From contig CM041778.1 in NCBI GenBank assembly GCA_023374045.1, positions 97,280,839 through 97,344,838 on the forward strand: a DNA stretch of 64,000 nucleotides. Reading direction: 5' to 3'. Below are positions 36,166 through 46,723 of the stretch, in pieces (positions within the stretch are counted from its first letter, which is position 1; the number at the start of each line of letters is the position of its first letter). The notes beneath the pieces were generated by a model. It ran no database searches. It was not told the origin of the DNA and worked only from the letters and a program-made list of their open reading frames with translations. The DNA comes from Limonium bicolor. Taxonomy: Eukaryota; Streptophyta; Magnoliopsida; Caryophyllales; Plumbaginaceae. Both the position numbers and the translations under genes were made by a program.

Positions 36166-39100
36166 ATGGCGATTGCTCCCCAGTTCTGCCGAGTCACAGC
36201 ACGCACTGACGTCCGTCTCTCTCGCCCCGAAACCACTCTCGCACGCTCGGGATTCTTCCGATGCGGGAGACCAACTATCTCCACCGTCCGATGTGCGGCC
36301 CCTGTTGGCGATTCGTCTACGGCCTCAGTCGCTTCCCCCGCCTCCGAATCTAAGTTCGATCCCAAGGTCTTCCGCCATAACCTCACCAGGAGTAAGAATT
36401 ACAACCGCAAAGGGTTTGGTCACAAAGAGGCGACTCAGGAGCTTATGAATCGCGAGTATACAAGTGAGTAGCCACCACTTCTAGCTACTTTAAAAAATTG
36501 TCGGAGATTGATTTTGGTTTGAAGCCTGAGATTCTAAATTATAAAGCGGATTCATTGATACTACGTAATACGGCCGGAGCTAGTGGTCTTTTGTGGGTAA
36601 ACTTGCTCGTTTTATCCACTTATTTGTTCATCTCTCTAGAAACCATCTCTGAGTTCTTTTTAGACTGGACTTAAAGTGGGTTCCATCGATCCACATCTCC
36701 CGCACAATAGCTTCGAGCTCCAATATTAGAATCTTTTTCCTACTCTGAACTCTTCATTATGAGCTGTATGATTTCACATATCATGCGTTCTATTGGATCC
36801 AATATATGCTTTTGCAATTGAAACCATTCTGCCATCTAAACTGATTGAGATGTACAATCGAAACTTGTACCGCAGGTGATGTGATAAAGACTTTGAAGGA
36901 TAACGGTAACGAGTACACTTGGGGAAATGTCACAGTGAAACTGGCGGAGAGGTATGGATTTTGCTGGGGTGTCGATAGAGCGGTACAGATTGCCTATGAG
37001 CAAGGAAGCAATTCCCCACTGAGAGGATGTGGATTACCAATGAGATTATTCACAACCCAACGTCAACAAGGTTTTGCTATGATTAATCCATATATTTCCG
37101 ATCTTTACTGAGCACCGATCATGCTCTTGTTTCTTTGATTATTGGGGTTTCCAGTGGAAAATTGTGGTGTCTCATATGTTAATTCTTAGCAAGCATGTTT
37201 TTTATACTTGTGATAATCTTCTATTGGTAAAGGGTGGCCAATAATAAGAAAAGGGATAATTCTGATTTTGTATCCGCTAACATCACAAATACATCTTATT
37301 TAAAACTGAGATCTTATGTTTCCAGAGGTTAGAGGAGATGGGTGTTCAATTGATTCCTGTGGACGATGGAAACAAGAACTTCAGTGTCGTTGACAATGGT
37401 GATGTGGTTATTTTGCCTGCTTTTGGAGCCTCCGTCCAGGAAATGCTAACCCTGAGTATAAAGGTGTACAAATTGTGGACACAACTTGCCCTTGGGTGGT
37501 AAAGGTAATATCTTATGATTAACTGGCGTTGGTACTTACATGTTTTACTAATCTATAATTTTGATCACCCTTGGGTTGGGTGGTAAAGGTAATATCCTAT
37601 GTTCATATTCATCTTTTAGGTGTGGAACGTAGTTGAGAAGCACAAGAAAGTAGATCATACTTCAATTATCCACGGGAAGTATACTCATGAAGAAACTATT
37701 GCAACTGCATCATTTGCTGCGAAGTACGTGATTGTCAAGGATATGAAGGAGGTATTTGAAGTCGCAGATGTATCTGCAAATGATTGAATAATAGCTAGAG
37801 CATTGCAAGCTTTTTTGCACTTGTCTGAAACTGTGCTTGAATCTTTGTTTAAGGCTACATATGTCTGTGATTATATTCTTGGTGGCGCACTTGATGGTTC
37901 TAGCTCAACCAAGGAAGCTTTTATGGAGGTAAAATATTCTTTATTCTCTTTTTAGTAAAATATGGGGGTTTGGTTTTATTATATATAATGATTTTACTTT
38001 TCTTTTCTATTCTCTGTGTGAGTGTTCTGCTTTGACTTACAGATGATGTATGTTTAGTATATGCTAAGGATCTGTATGAATTAGTCCTTTAAAAGTATGT
38101 TTCTTGCAGAAATTCAAGTATGCAGTTTCAGATGGATTTGATCCAGACAAAGATCTTATCAAGGTTGGAATAGCAAATCAAACTACAATGCTTAAAGGAG
38201 AAACAGAGAAGAGATAGGTTGGTTGCTTATGATTCGTTCTACTTTCTGTAACTAGTAAACTGGTGGCTGTGATGCTCAAAATCGTAATTTTTTAAATCTT
38301 GTTTACCTCTTTTTTACAGGCAAATTGGTAGAAAGAACTATGATGCGCAAGTATGGTGTACAAAATCTCAATCAACACTATGTGAGCTTCAACACAATCT
38401 GTGACGCCACTCAGGTCCCTGAACCTTCCCTGACCTATTTAATCTATTACTAATCCTCATTGCAGACCTCTATGATACCTTATCGCTTAATATTATGTCT
38501 GTTGAAGACATAGTACAAGACGTAAATAAATGCTGATCAAAATTTGATAAACGTGAATATAAGTTACTTGTACAACATGATGTATCCTGATAACTTAAAT
38601 ACACTCTTTGCTGCTAAATTTTGCTTAAATGACTAGTTTTAGACTACAGGGCGGGGGACAAACCTTTGAGGAAGTCATCCAATTGTGAGACATAGTAAAG
38701 AGCTGAATGATGTGCTTTTGGATTTTCGAGGGGGTTCTGAACTGAATGGCAAGGGTGTAATTAGTATAAATACGTATAAAATCAACCTTGTGTTCATCAA
38801 ATGCTTATCCCTTGTCCTATCAGGAGCGACAAGATGCAATGTACAAGCTGGTAGATGAAGAGATTGACCTAATGCTGGTAGTTGGAGGCTGGAATTCTAG
38901 CAATACTTCTCACTTGCAAGAGATTGCAGAGGATCGTGGCATTCCGTCCTACTGGATAGACAGTGAGGCCAGAATTGGTCCTGGGAACAGAATAAGCTAC
39001 AAGCTGAAAGTAACTGCCGTTTTCTGAATCTTTTAAATGTAGCATGTCCTCTTAATTTTCATGTTTTCTCTTTTGTTATTAAAAATCTGACATATTTTAC

Positions 39101-39587
39101 TCACTGTAATGGTTCAACCTATATAGCATGGAGAGCTGGTTGAGAAGGATAATTGGGTACCCGAGGGTCCCATCAAAGTTGGAGTAACATCCGGCGCTTC
39201 TACCCCAGACAAGGTAAATTATGTTTACCTATGTATGTTAAATCAGGTCAATTTGCTACTGTGTTAGTACGTATTTCATCGATGTTTTGTCTTTGTGAAT
39301 CTCTCTGCGGATTATCACGGTGAAAAATTGAGACCAATACCTTTTGTAATGTATCGGGGAGTACTTTATTGAGCACGCTTGGTTGCACACCTAGTTTGTG
39401 ATCTGAATATCAGGGGAAATCGGAAAATGTTTGAAAATAAAAAGCCTTGAGATAATTCCTAATCCCTCTAGACGGATTCTTGGTGGAGACTCATTAATTT
39501 TCTTCCGGTATTGCTTGGCAGGTTGTGGAAGATGTCCTGATCAAGGTATTTGATATCAAGCGGGAGGAAGCTTTGCAACTAGCTTAG
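36166..39587 (+). pseudogene. HDR: HDR/IspH (4-hydroxy-3-methylbut-2-enyl diphosphate reductase), ten exons, with indels
   Basis: HDR is the iron-sulfur enzyme ending the plastid MEP pathway; it makes IPP and DMAPP from HMBPP. Exons by plant HDR similarity and GT-AG borders: 36166-36463, 36876-37070, 37326-37504, 37620-37751, 37854-37928, 38110-38217, 38320-38414, 38824-39009, 39127-39213, 39522-39587. Exon 1 encodes a Ser/Arg/Ala-rich plastid transit peptide, then the family motif R-H-N-L-T-R-S-K-N-Y-N. The three cluster Cys codons are present (36962 in G-F-C-W-G-V, 37487 in D-T-T-C-P-W, 38400 in T-I-C-D-A-T). One base is missing near 37000, 37062 and 37457, and two are extra near 38210. The deletions together restore frame by exon 4, but stops arise in exons 3 and 6. 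Exons 4, 5 and 7-10 have correct lengths. It is either a recent pseudogene or an active gene with read errors. Confidence 0.85.
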
Positions 39588-40409
39588 GACCGGAACATCA
39601 TCGCCCACAAAAGTAGCGAGTACTATGTTAGTGTATAGGAAGGAGGTGTTGTATTAGCGTGTGTTGTATGTAAAAAATGCGCTATAGTATTATGAAGTTA
39701 ACTAAACGTGTTGAAATAATTGCTTTTGTGCTCCATTTTACCTGCTGATAGGGCTTGTGATGTCTGCAAATGGCAACTTCCCCACCTCAACCATTTTGAT
39801 CATAACCTTCAGGCTTCAATTATTTAAGAACGGGGATAGAAAGTTGTTTATATGTATAGTTGGTGCTAAAAGATGCCTAAGGATGGTAGTCTCTAATTCA
39901 GAAACTTCCTGCAGCTGCAAACATCAGCCAGAGATATATCTTTCTTCGTAACTCCTGTAGGAGTAAGCGAAGAAAATGTCAAAATGGTTTTCTTACAATA
40001 TTTGTACCAAATGGAGATCAATAATTAACCGTAGCCATGCTGTCGCTACAAGCAAAACTTCTGGACAATCAGCCAGACAATCCAATCCACATAAAACCGA
40101 AAATTACATAAACTATACGATGACACTGAGAATTTGTATGGTAAACCAAGTGGCATTATTCACAAAGGCAGCTTTGAAATCCCCCCAACTAATCAACTCC
40201 GTTCGTAGTACCAGAACTAAATTGCTTGCTTTCACTTTAGTTTCTTTGTAGTACCAGAACTAATTTCGCAATACAACTTTACGCGAGTGTTTCTTGGTCT
40301 TTAAAATTTGAAACTGTCCCAGACTGACGCAGTTTGTTTTTTAGATAATTTGGGCCATTTGGCCATTTTATTAAAATGAGAAGTCCTGTAAACTAGATGG
40401 ATGGGTTAA
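39588..40409. other. Downstream region of HDR
   Basis: Likely holds the HDR 3' untranslated region to about 39700. No further gene is supported. Confidence 0.4.
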
Positions 40410-40640
40410 AAAACGGATCTCATTAAAACCTCATTAAACAAAACCCTGTGGGAAAAAGCCTAGTGAGGTAAAAGACTACCCACCATATCCAATTACAATT
40501 TAAGCTAGCAAAAATAGAGAAAACAAAACTACAACACCACTCCGGATGAACAATATTACCAACTATGAAACATAATCCTTTTGAGACTGACGCAGTTTGT
40601 GTATCCAATAATGACCATCGCTGGCGTGGCTGCTTCATTT
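40410..40640 (-). other. Second copy of the 3'UTR-like motif, with short minus-strand frame
   Basis: At 40418-40475 the plus strand reads tctcattaaa, aaaaccctgtgggaaaaagc, gtgaggtaaaa, matching 318-400. A minus-strand frame (40638-40423, 71 codons) runs through it, Phe/Cys/Trp-rich near its end. It is probably a TE- or retrogene-derived 3' end and not a protein gene. Confidence 0.4.
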
Positions 40641-42372
40641 ATGATTAAATAACACGAACGTAATCTTTGTTCCTATTGATCTTTGACTGGATTGATTCTT
40701 TGGTTGCTTTCAATTATGATAACAAGTTACTCTCCAATTTGATTTATTTGAATATGTAGCAACTGAAGGCTGATTGATTGTGTCTATGACTGCCACGTCA
40801 TCCCCCTAATTAGAGGTTTTGCTAGTTACAGGATGAATAAATCTATAGGATTTGATTTGAGCAAGTGTCGCGATCTACCAAATATGGGTACAAAGATGTA
40901 TAGTGTGATGGTCCAGTGGGTATATGCTTCACTCAACTGCAAAAACTGGTAATAATTTAGAATAAACTAATGAAATACGTGAGGTATGATGAAGCAGGTG
41001 ATAATGCGCCGGCGGATAAGGGGGATAATTTCTCTATCTATTATCCGATTTAGCATTTGTTTTTAGTCTAACCTCGGTAAATTATAAATAATTAAAAAAT
41101 TTGTAAAATTTTCATCTTAATTACAATCAAATCCATAAAATTTAAAAAATTAATTACACTTGGACACCAACAATCATATCCCAAATAATCTCTGAAAGTT
41201 AGACAAATACTAAACAACAATAAAATCTTTTTATCACTCTACCCACCCAAATATTTTATAGGTGACACATAAATCCAGTAATTGCGCAATGATATCACGG
41301 ACAACATGTCAAATTCAAATATAACAAGTAAAACTGGATGATATATATGGTGAGATGCTCCACTTAACATCATAGTCCTGTTGACGTCGTCGTATTAATA
41401 ATTCTTCTGCCTTCATAAAATATATTCCTTTCGGTTCTCGATAGATGATGTTTGGTTGTTATAGTAAATTTCAAAATATAAGATGTTTTTATACTTTTTA
41501 CCACTCAACTACCATATTTATCTTTTACCTTTATCATCCTATCCAGAACACTCACTCATATAAAAGGTAAGGATAAAGTAGTCCAAAAGTTTTTTCTTAA
41601 CTTTTTGTTTTATACTAGAAAATCATCTATCACAAACATGAGCAAATAATCAAAGAACTGAAATTGTTTGCGCAGTCGGATTTCCAATATGTGCAATCGG
41701 AATTTAAAGAACTATATTACCCTTCAAAATTTTCTATAAATACACCCACAACCCCACTATTGTGAAAAAACACTCATACCCCCACTATTCTAAAAAACTC
41801 ACTATATCTCTAGAATCCTCTTCCAAGGACATACGAGGGGCTTTTTTCAGAGGTATTTCGGACAGTGTAAAAAACTGGGCGGTTTAAACGCCAATGTATA
41901 GATGCCGACATCAACGCCCATGTAAAGGAGTCATCGTTGACGCCCATGTATAGAAGGCGGTGTCGGACGGTCATGTATAGGAGCCAACGTCGACGCCAAC
42001 AATGCTGGGTGGCCGTCAATGTCTGCGCTCTAGGGCATAAATTGTCCCGTTTTTTTCTTTTTGACTGTTTTTCCATTTTTGTTTATTTTACTCAATTTAA
42101 TTTTAAAGTAATGTAAATACATAAAAAGTACCTCTGAATGAGTCCTTTGTACATCCTCATCGATATTAATGTCATACAGATGTTACTATCTATATTTAGG
42201 AAGATTAGTGTGTTTTGAGTATTATTTATATATATCATAAATTTTAGATAAATATTATAATTTTTAAAAACATTTTGAGGGTAAAAAATTTATTTTTCAA
42301 CCGTGCGAAATAGAAAACCGACGACATGCATTGACCCATAAGAAAAAAATCCACCTACCTACATGCTCCGGG
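40641..42372. other. Intergenic DNA with a short minisatellite
   Basis: No gene is supported. About four copies of an imperfect 30-40 bp unit (acgcccatgtatagga with variants) lie at 41878-42010, GC-richer than the surroundings. At 41425-41640 gatagatgat and atcatctatc form a diverged inverted pair that could be a MITE. Confidence 0.45.
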
Positions 42373-42895
42373 TAGAGGTGATCATTCGGGCGGGCGGGCG
42401 GGGTTCGGGCCGGGCCAGAGGAAAATTTTAGGCCCGTTGGGCCTATTTTCAAAAACCAAGCCTGGTTTTTTACATGCTCGGGCCGGGCCGGGCTAGGCCC
42501 GGTTTTTTTCAGACTTTACGAAGCCCGGCCCGCCCGGCCGGGGGGGGGGAGGGGGAAGAGAAAGGAAGAAAAAAAAGGAAAAGGAAGAGAGGGGAAGAGA
42601 GAGATAAGGAGAGAGGAACGGAGGGAAAAGGGAGAGAGGCGAGAGATAGGGGGGAGAGAGGAGAAAAAAATATGATATTACATTTTAAAAATATAATAAT
42701 AAATAATATAAAATCGGGCCGGGCCGGGCTTGCCCACAGGCTCAAAAAATGTGCCACGGCCCGGCCCGGTTTTTTATTCGGGTCTAATTTTATGTCCAGG
42801 CTCGCCCGGAAGCCCTATCGGGTTCGGGCTCGGGCTTTTTACGGGCCGGGTCGGACCGGGGCGGGCCGCGGCCGGACACATTATGATCAGCTCTA
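42373..42895. mobile_element. GC-rich non-autonomous hAT-type element
   Basis: Ends TAGAGGTGATCAT and ATGATCAGCTCTA form a 13-bp terminal inverted repeat with one mismatch. A perfect 8-bp target duplication GCTCCGGG lies at 42365-42372 and 42896-42903. Eight-bp duplications and TAGAG-type ends fit the hAT superfamily. Inside are many gggccgggc/gcccggccc blocks that pair with each other around a GA-rich centre (42541-42668) and an AT-rich patch. There is no transposase, so it needs an autonomous partner. Confidence 0.85.
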
Positions 42896-42903
42896 GCTCC
42901 GGG

Positions 42904-44132
42904 CAACTCTTACTAGGAATGGTTGCCTCTTTGGCAATCTTCTATGGACTATTATTTTCAGCTGGTTTACATCTGGTCCAATCCAAAGCTTCCGTCCAAC
43001 ATCTGAACCAATTGTTACCGTTGGGTTGTGACTTCGTAGTTCATAAAACCAACTCAATTACTCCCAAGAATAGTAGCCTGTCAAGTCCATGGGCCTCTGG
43101 GAGTGGGCAGCGCAGGGTTGTCTAGATGACAAAGATAGATACGAAGACAGTACGCAATAGTTTTGTAGTTGGATGTAGATTTAATGAGAAAATGAATAAT
43201 TCTCTATAAGATAACCCAAAGGGAATTGACCTTAGATTTTTTTTTTCACTTCTTCTCTCCACCATGAATCAAGATGAATGATTATAGCTCCTAGGTGAAG
43301 TGAGGGCTATATATATTAGGGAGCCAAGGTGAGTACATTGAATATTTTGATTCAAAGGCTAACATCAAGAAAATATACTTAGATACGTTCTCCACAATCC
43401 TCCTAAGAGCCTAAATCTCTATAATTCATCGATACCCAACTCCTAAGATTGGCCATCCTTATACGTGGCTACAACACACAATTACCTTTAAACGGTGGCA
43501 GATCCAGAAATCTTGTTTAGTGGGCTAAATTTTTTTGACACCGGGCTAAAAAATTTTTTGACACTAATTTTCTTTAAATCTTCATATTATGTTGTATTTT
43601 TTAAAAAATTTATAAGAATAATTTGACAAATTTTTAAAATTTTCTAGCCTCCCTGCCCTTAAACCACTACCCTAAACAATAAACCCTTCCATATCCCTCA
43701 TTCTAACATACTTCATCCCTTTGAGTTGAACTTCCATTAAGAAGCAAGATTTGCCAAGAAGCCTGGACATGACCAAAACACAAGACTTTAACATGAACCT
43801 CCGATCAGGAGGTTTTGTAGTAGATAAATTCTCCAACTGTCGATTATTTTTTTGCCGCACACCATATCCATCCATATAGTCTCAGTCGATGAATCAGGTG
43901 AAGTTTTAGGCATGGCCCATTTTCGAAATCCCAACTTCTAAATCGAGATGATAAGTCACTAGGCATTCTTTGGTGAACAAGCTGCTAAGATTCGAATGGC
44001 ATGGTAGTCAGTCTTAAAAAAAAAACCAGAACAGAGAAACTGTTCTATACTGCGCTCGACATGCAACGGAGAGAGCAGATAGTAGATTATAGTATATAGC
44101 TAGTGCATGAACAAGTCCATGATAAACTACTA
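42904..44132. other. Intergenic DNA between the hAT element and RPT5
   Basis: No gene recognised. A 68-codon minus-strand frame at 43672-43875 has no known motif. The RPT5 3' untranslated region probably lies in 43950-44132. Confidence 0.4.
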
Positions 44133-45541
44133 CTACGCGTAGTAGTTTAAGCTGGCTTTCTTCTTTGCCTGAACTTGTATAATGCCTTCATTGAAGTCTT
44201 CATGGTTCACCTCAGTGGCATCACGGCGAAGAGCCAGCATTCCCGCCTCAACACACACTGCTTTCAGCTGAGCACCATTGAAATCATCAGTGGACCGTGC
44301 TAACTCCTCAAAATTAACATCTGGGTGCACGTTCATTTTCCTTGAGTGAATTTGCAAAATTCTGGCTCTCGCCTCTTCTGTGGGGTGAGGAAACTCAATC
44401 TTACGATCCAGCCTACCCGACCTCATTAGAGCTGGATCCAGAATATCAGCCCGATTAGTGGCAGCAATCACCTTAATCCTTTCATCACTACTGAACCCAT
44501 CAAGCTGATTCAGAAGTTCCAACATAGTTCTTTGAACTTCTCTGTCGCCACTTACTTCACTGTCAAAACGTTTAGTACCTATAGCATCAATCTCATCAAT
44601 GAATATGATGCAGGGTGCTTTTTCTTTTGCTAGCAGAAAAGCATCACGTACAAGCTTTGCTCCATCTCCAATAAACATCTGAACAAGCTGAGGCCCGGCC
44701 AGCTTGAGGAAAGTTGCATTAGTTTGTGCTGCACATGCACGGGCCATTAAAGTTTTCCCAGTTCCAGGAGGTCCATATAGCAGAACTCCCTTGGGTGGTT
44801 TAATTCCTAGCTTCTGGAACCTTTCTTTATGGGTCATTGGCAAAACAATAGCCTCCACCAGTTCCTGGATCTGTTTCTCCAACCCTCCGATGTCATTGTA
44901 ATCTTCAGTCGGTTTTTCATCAACTTCCATAGCTTTCACTCTTGAATCATACTCAGATGGAAGTGTGTCCAAGATCAAGTAACTATCTTTATTTACACCA
45001 ACTAAATCACCAGGCTTCAGCTTATCAGGGTCAACCAACCCAACAACAGGCAGGAATATAGTCTGCCGAGTTGAAGTTTTAAGCACAACACATTTTCCTT
45101 TCCTTTGAGAGTCAAGATCAACATTTGCGCCATCCTCCTCTGCTTCATCTTCAGGATTCATTTCTAGAATCTCAACGATGTTGCCAACCAGATAAGGAAG
45201 CTGCTTGTTAAGTTTAATCTTCTCCTGGTTTTCCTTTATCTTCTCCTTGAACGAATCCAATTCTAAACTTGTTCTCTGAACTTCCTCCTTCGCAAATCAA
45301 ACAGAAATATGGAAAGCAATAAAACATAATAATTGATAATCATCAGAAGTTACACACGAATCTTATGAAATTGAAACGAGACGACACTCAGGTGAATCAT
45401 AATATGAGACAACAAGAAACCAACCTTCAAAATTCGGATCTCGTTGTCCAGAAGACGAGAAGCCCTAATTATGTCCTCTGTGGACATCGAAGCGAGCTGG
45501 TCTTCTTCAAAATTTGAATCTTCCGCCATCACCGTTGCCAT
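44133..45541 (-). CDS. RPT5: 26S proteasome regulatory ATPase subunit RPT5 (6A)
   Basis: Minus-strand gene of two exons: 45541-45425 (39 codons) and 45287-44133 (384 codons plus stop), 423 residues, as usual for plant RPT5. The 137-bp intron has GT-AG ends. ATG 45541 opens the family N terminus [13 protein letters not shown]. In order: coiled coil (about 20-75), OB fold (about 80-150), AAA domain with Walker A G-P-P-G-T-G-K-T (211-218), Walker B I-I-F-I-D-E-I-D (266-273), A-T-N-R (315-318), arginine finger region S-G-R-L-D-R (329-334), and C-terminal N-Y-Y-A whose last three residues form the HbYX motif that docks in the 20S core. It unfolds and threads ubiquitinated proteins in cytosol and nucleus. 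No frameshift or missing motif. Convergent with HDR; a MITE sits 228 bp upstream of the start. Confidence 0.97.
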
Positions 45542-45768
45542 CTTAAAATCAGTAAGCAGAACTACAAATCGACTGCGACCCTGATGGAGTGGAGGGAGTT
45601 CACTGGGATCCGGTGTGAAGCTCAAAGAGAACAAGTAGAACAGGCAACGGTGGTGTCTTGTGATGGAGAAAAACGAATGACCAACTTGAGTTTGGAGATC
45701 CACTGCGCCTCGTTTAGCCGAATGGGCCGAGTCTTGTTTATTCCGATATTGTAGAATTGAAGAATATA

Positions 45769-46720
45769 GGCTTGTTCGCCATGGCTGTTTTGGTAGCATA
45801 AATGCAGCATATTTGACAGCAGGAATGTGCTGGTATAAATGCAGCATATTTGCTGGTAGGAATGTGCTGACATAAATGCAGCTGTTTTGAAAACTGTTGT
45901 TTGGCAGTGCAGCATATATGCAGCATGTTTGGTTCAGTTAGTTATATGTAGTGCGTTTACCGTTTTCGTATTACAATTATAATTTATTATATTACACTAC
46001 GTAACTTTATTTTGTTAGTAAAAATAAATAAAAAAATTTACAAACAATAAAAATTTTATTTCTATTATTTAAGCAAAACTTGTAACTCCTAAACAATATA
46101 TTTTTATTATCTAAATTTTTTAATTCTTACAAATATAAAAGCGTAAAAAATGAGAAAAAACGTTTCAAATTTTCTGATAATGTTATGTGAATTTATTTAG
46201 TGAAATTATAACTTTTAATAATATATAATATTTTTATAACTTTGTATGTTAATAAATTTATATGCATTCATATTTCTATATACTATTTTAATATTTTAAT
46301 TTATATATCAACAAGTGTGTATATTTATTCATTTTTTTTAATTTTATTAATCTATGTGATATTACAAATAATATATTATAGATTTGTATTATAAATGTGA
46401 TTTTGTAAATTTGGCTAAAGATGTAATACTATTTTTTATAAATTATTTAAAGCATTATGTAATTTGTAATAAATAAAGTAACTTGTAAAAAATTTCTTTT
46501 TTTTTAAAAAAATCAATAGTCATAGTAATTGCATTATGAAGTGAGTAAAGAAATGGAAGTGAAAACACGAAAACGAAAAAGTAGCATTTGCTGCGGGCAT
46601 TTATGCTGACATTTATGCTGTTTTAGGCGAACAACAAAAACAAATAAAGGAGTCTAAAACAACATATGCTGTACGTTTATGCTGTAAAAAATGCGCATAA
46701 AATGCGAGACGAACACATCC
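45769..46720. mobile_element. MITE with GG(C/A)TTGTTCG-type ends upstream of RPT5
   Basis: The left end GGCTTGTTCGCC and the right end, read inward, GGATGTGTTCGTC match with a one-base gap. ATA flanks both sides (45766-45768, 46721-46723), a 3-bp target duplication. Repeated catttatgctg and ataaatgcagcat motifs sit near each end; the centre is AT-rich. Ends and duplication length suggest the PIF/Harbinger (Tourist) group, although ATA is not the usual TAA/TTA. It could supply promoter sequence to RPT5. Confidence 0.65.
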
Positions 46721-46723
46721 ATA

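Noticed and set aside
42474..42896. Protein gene of 140 codons, Arg/Gly/Pro-rich
   Set aside because: It lies wholly in the GC-rich hAT-type element and reflects its simple repeats.
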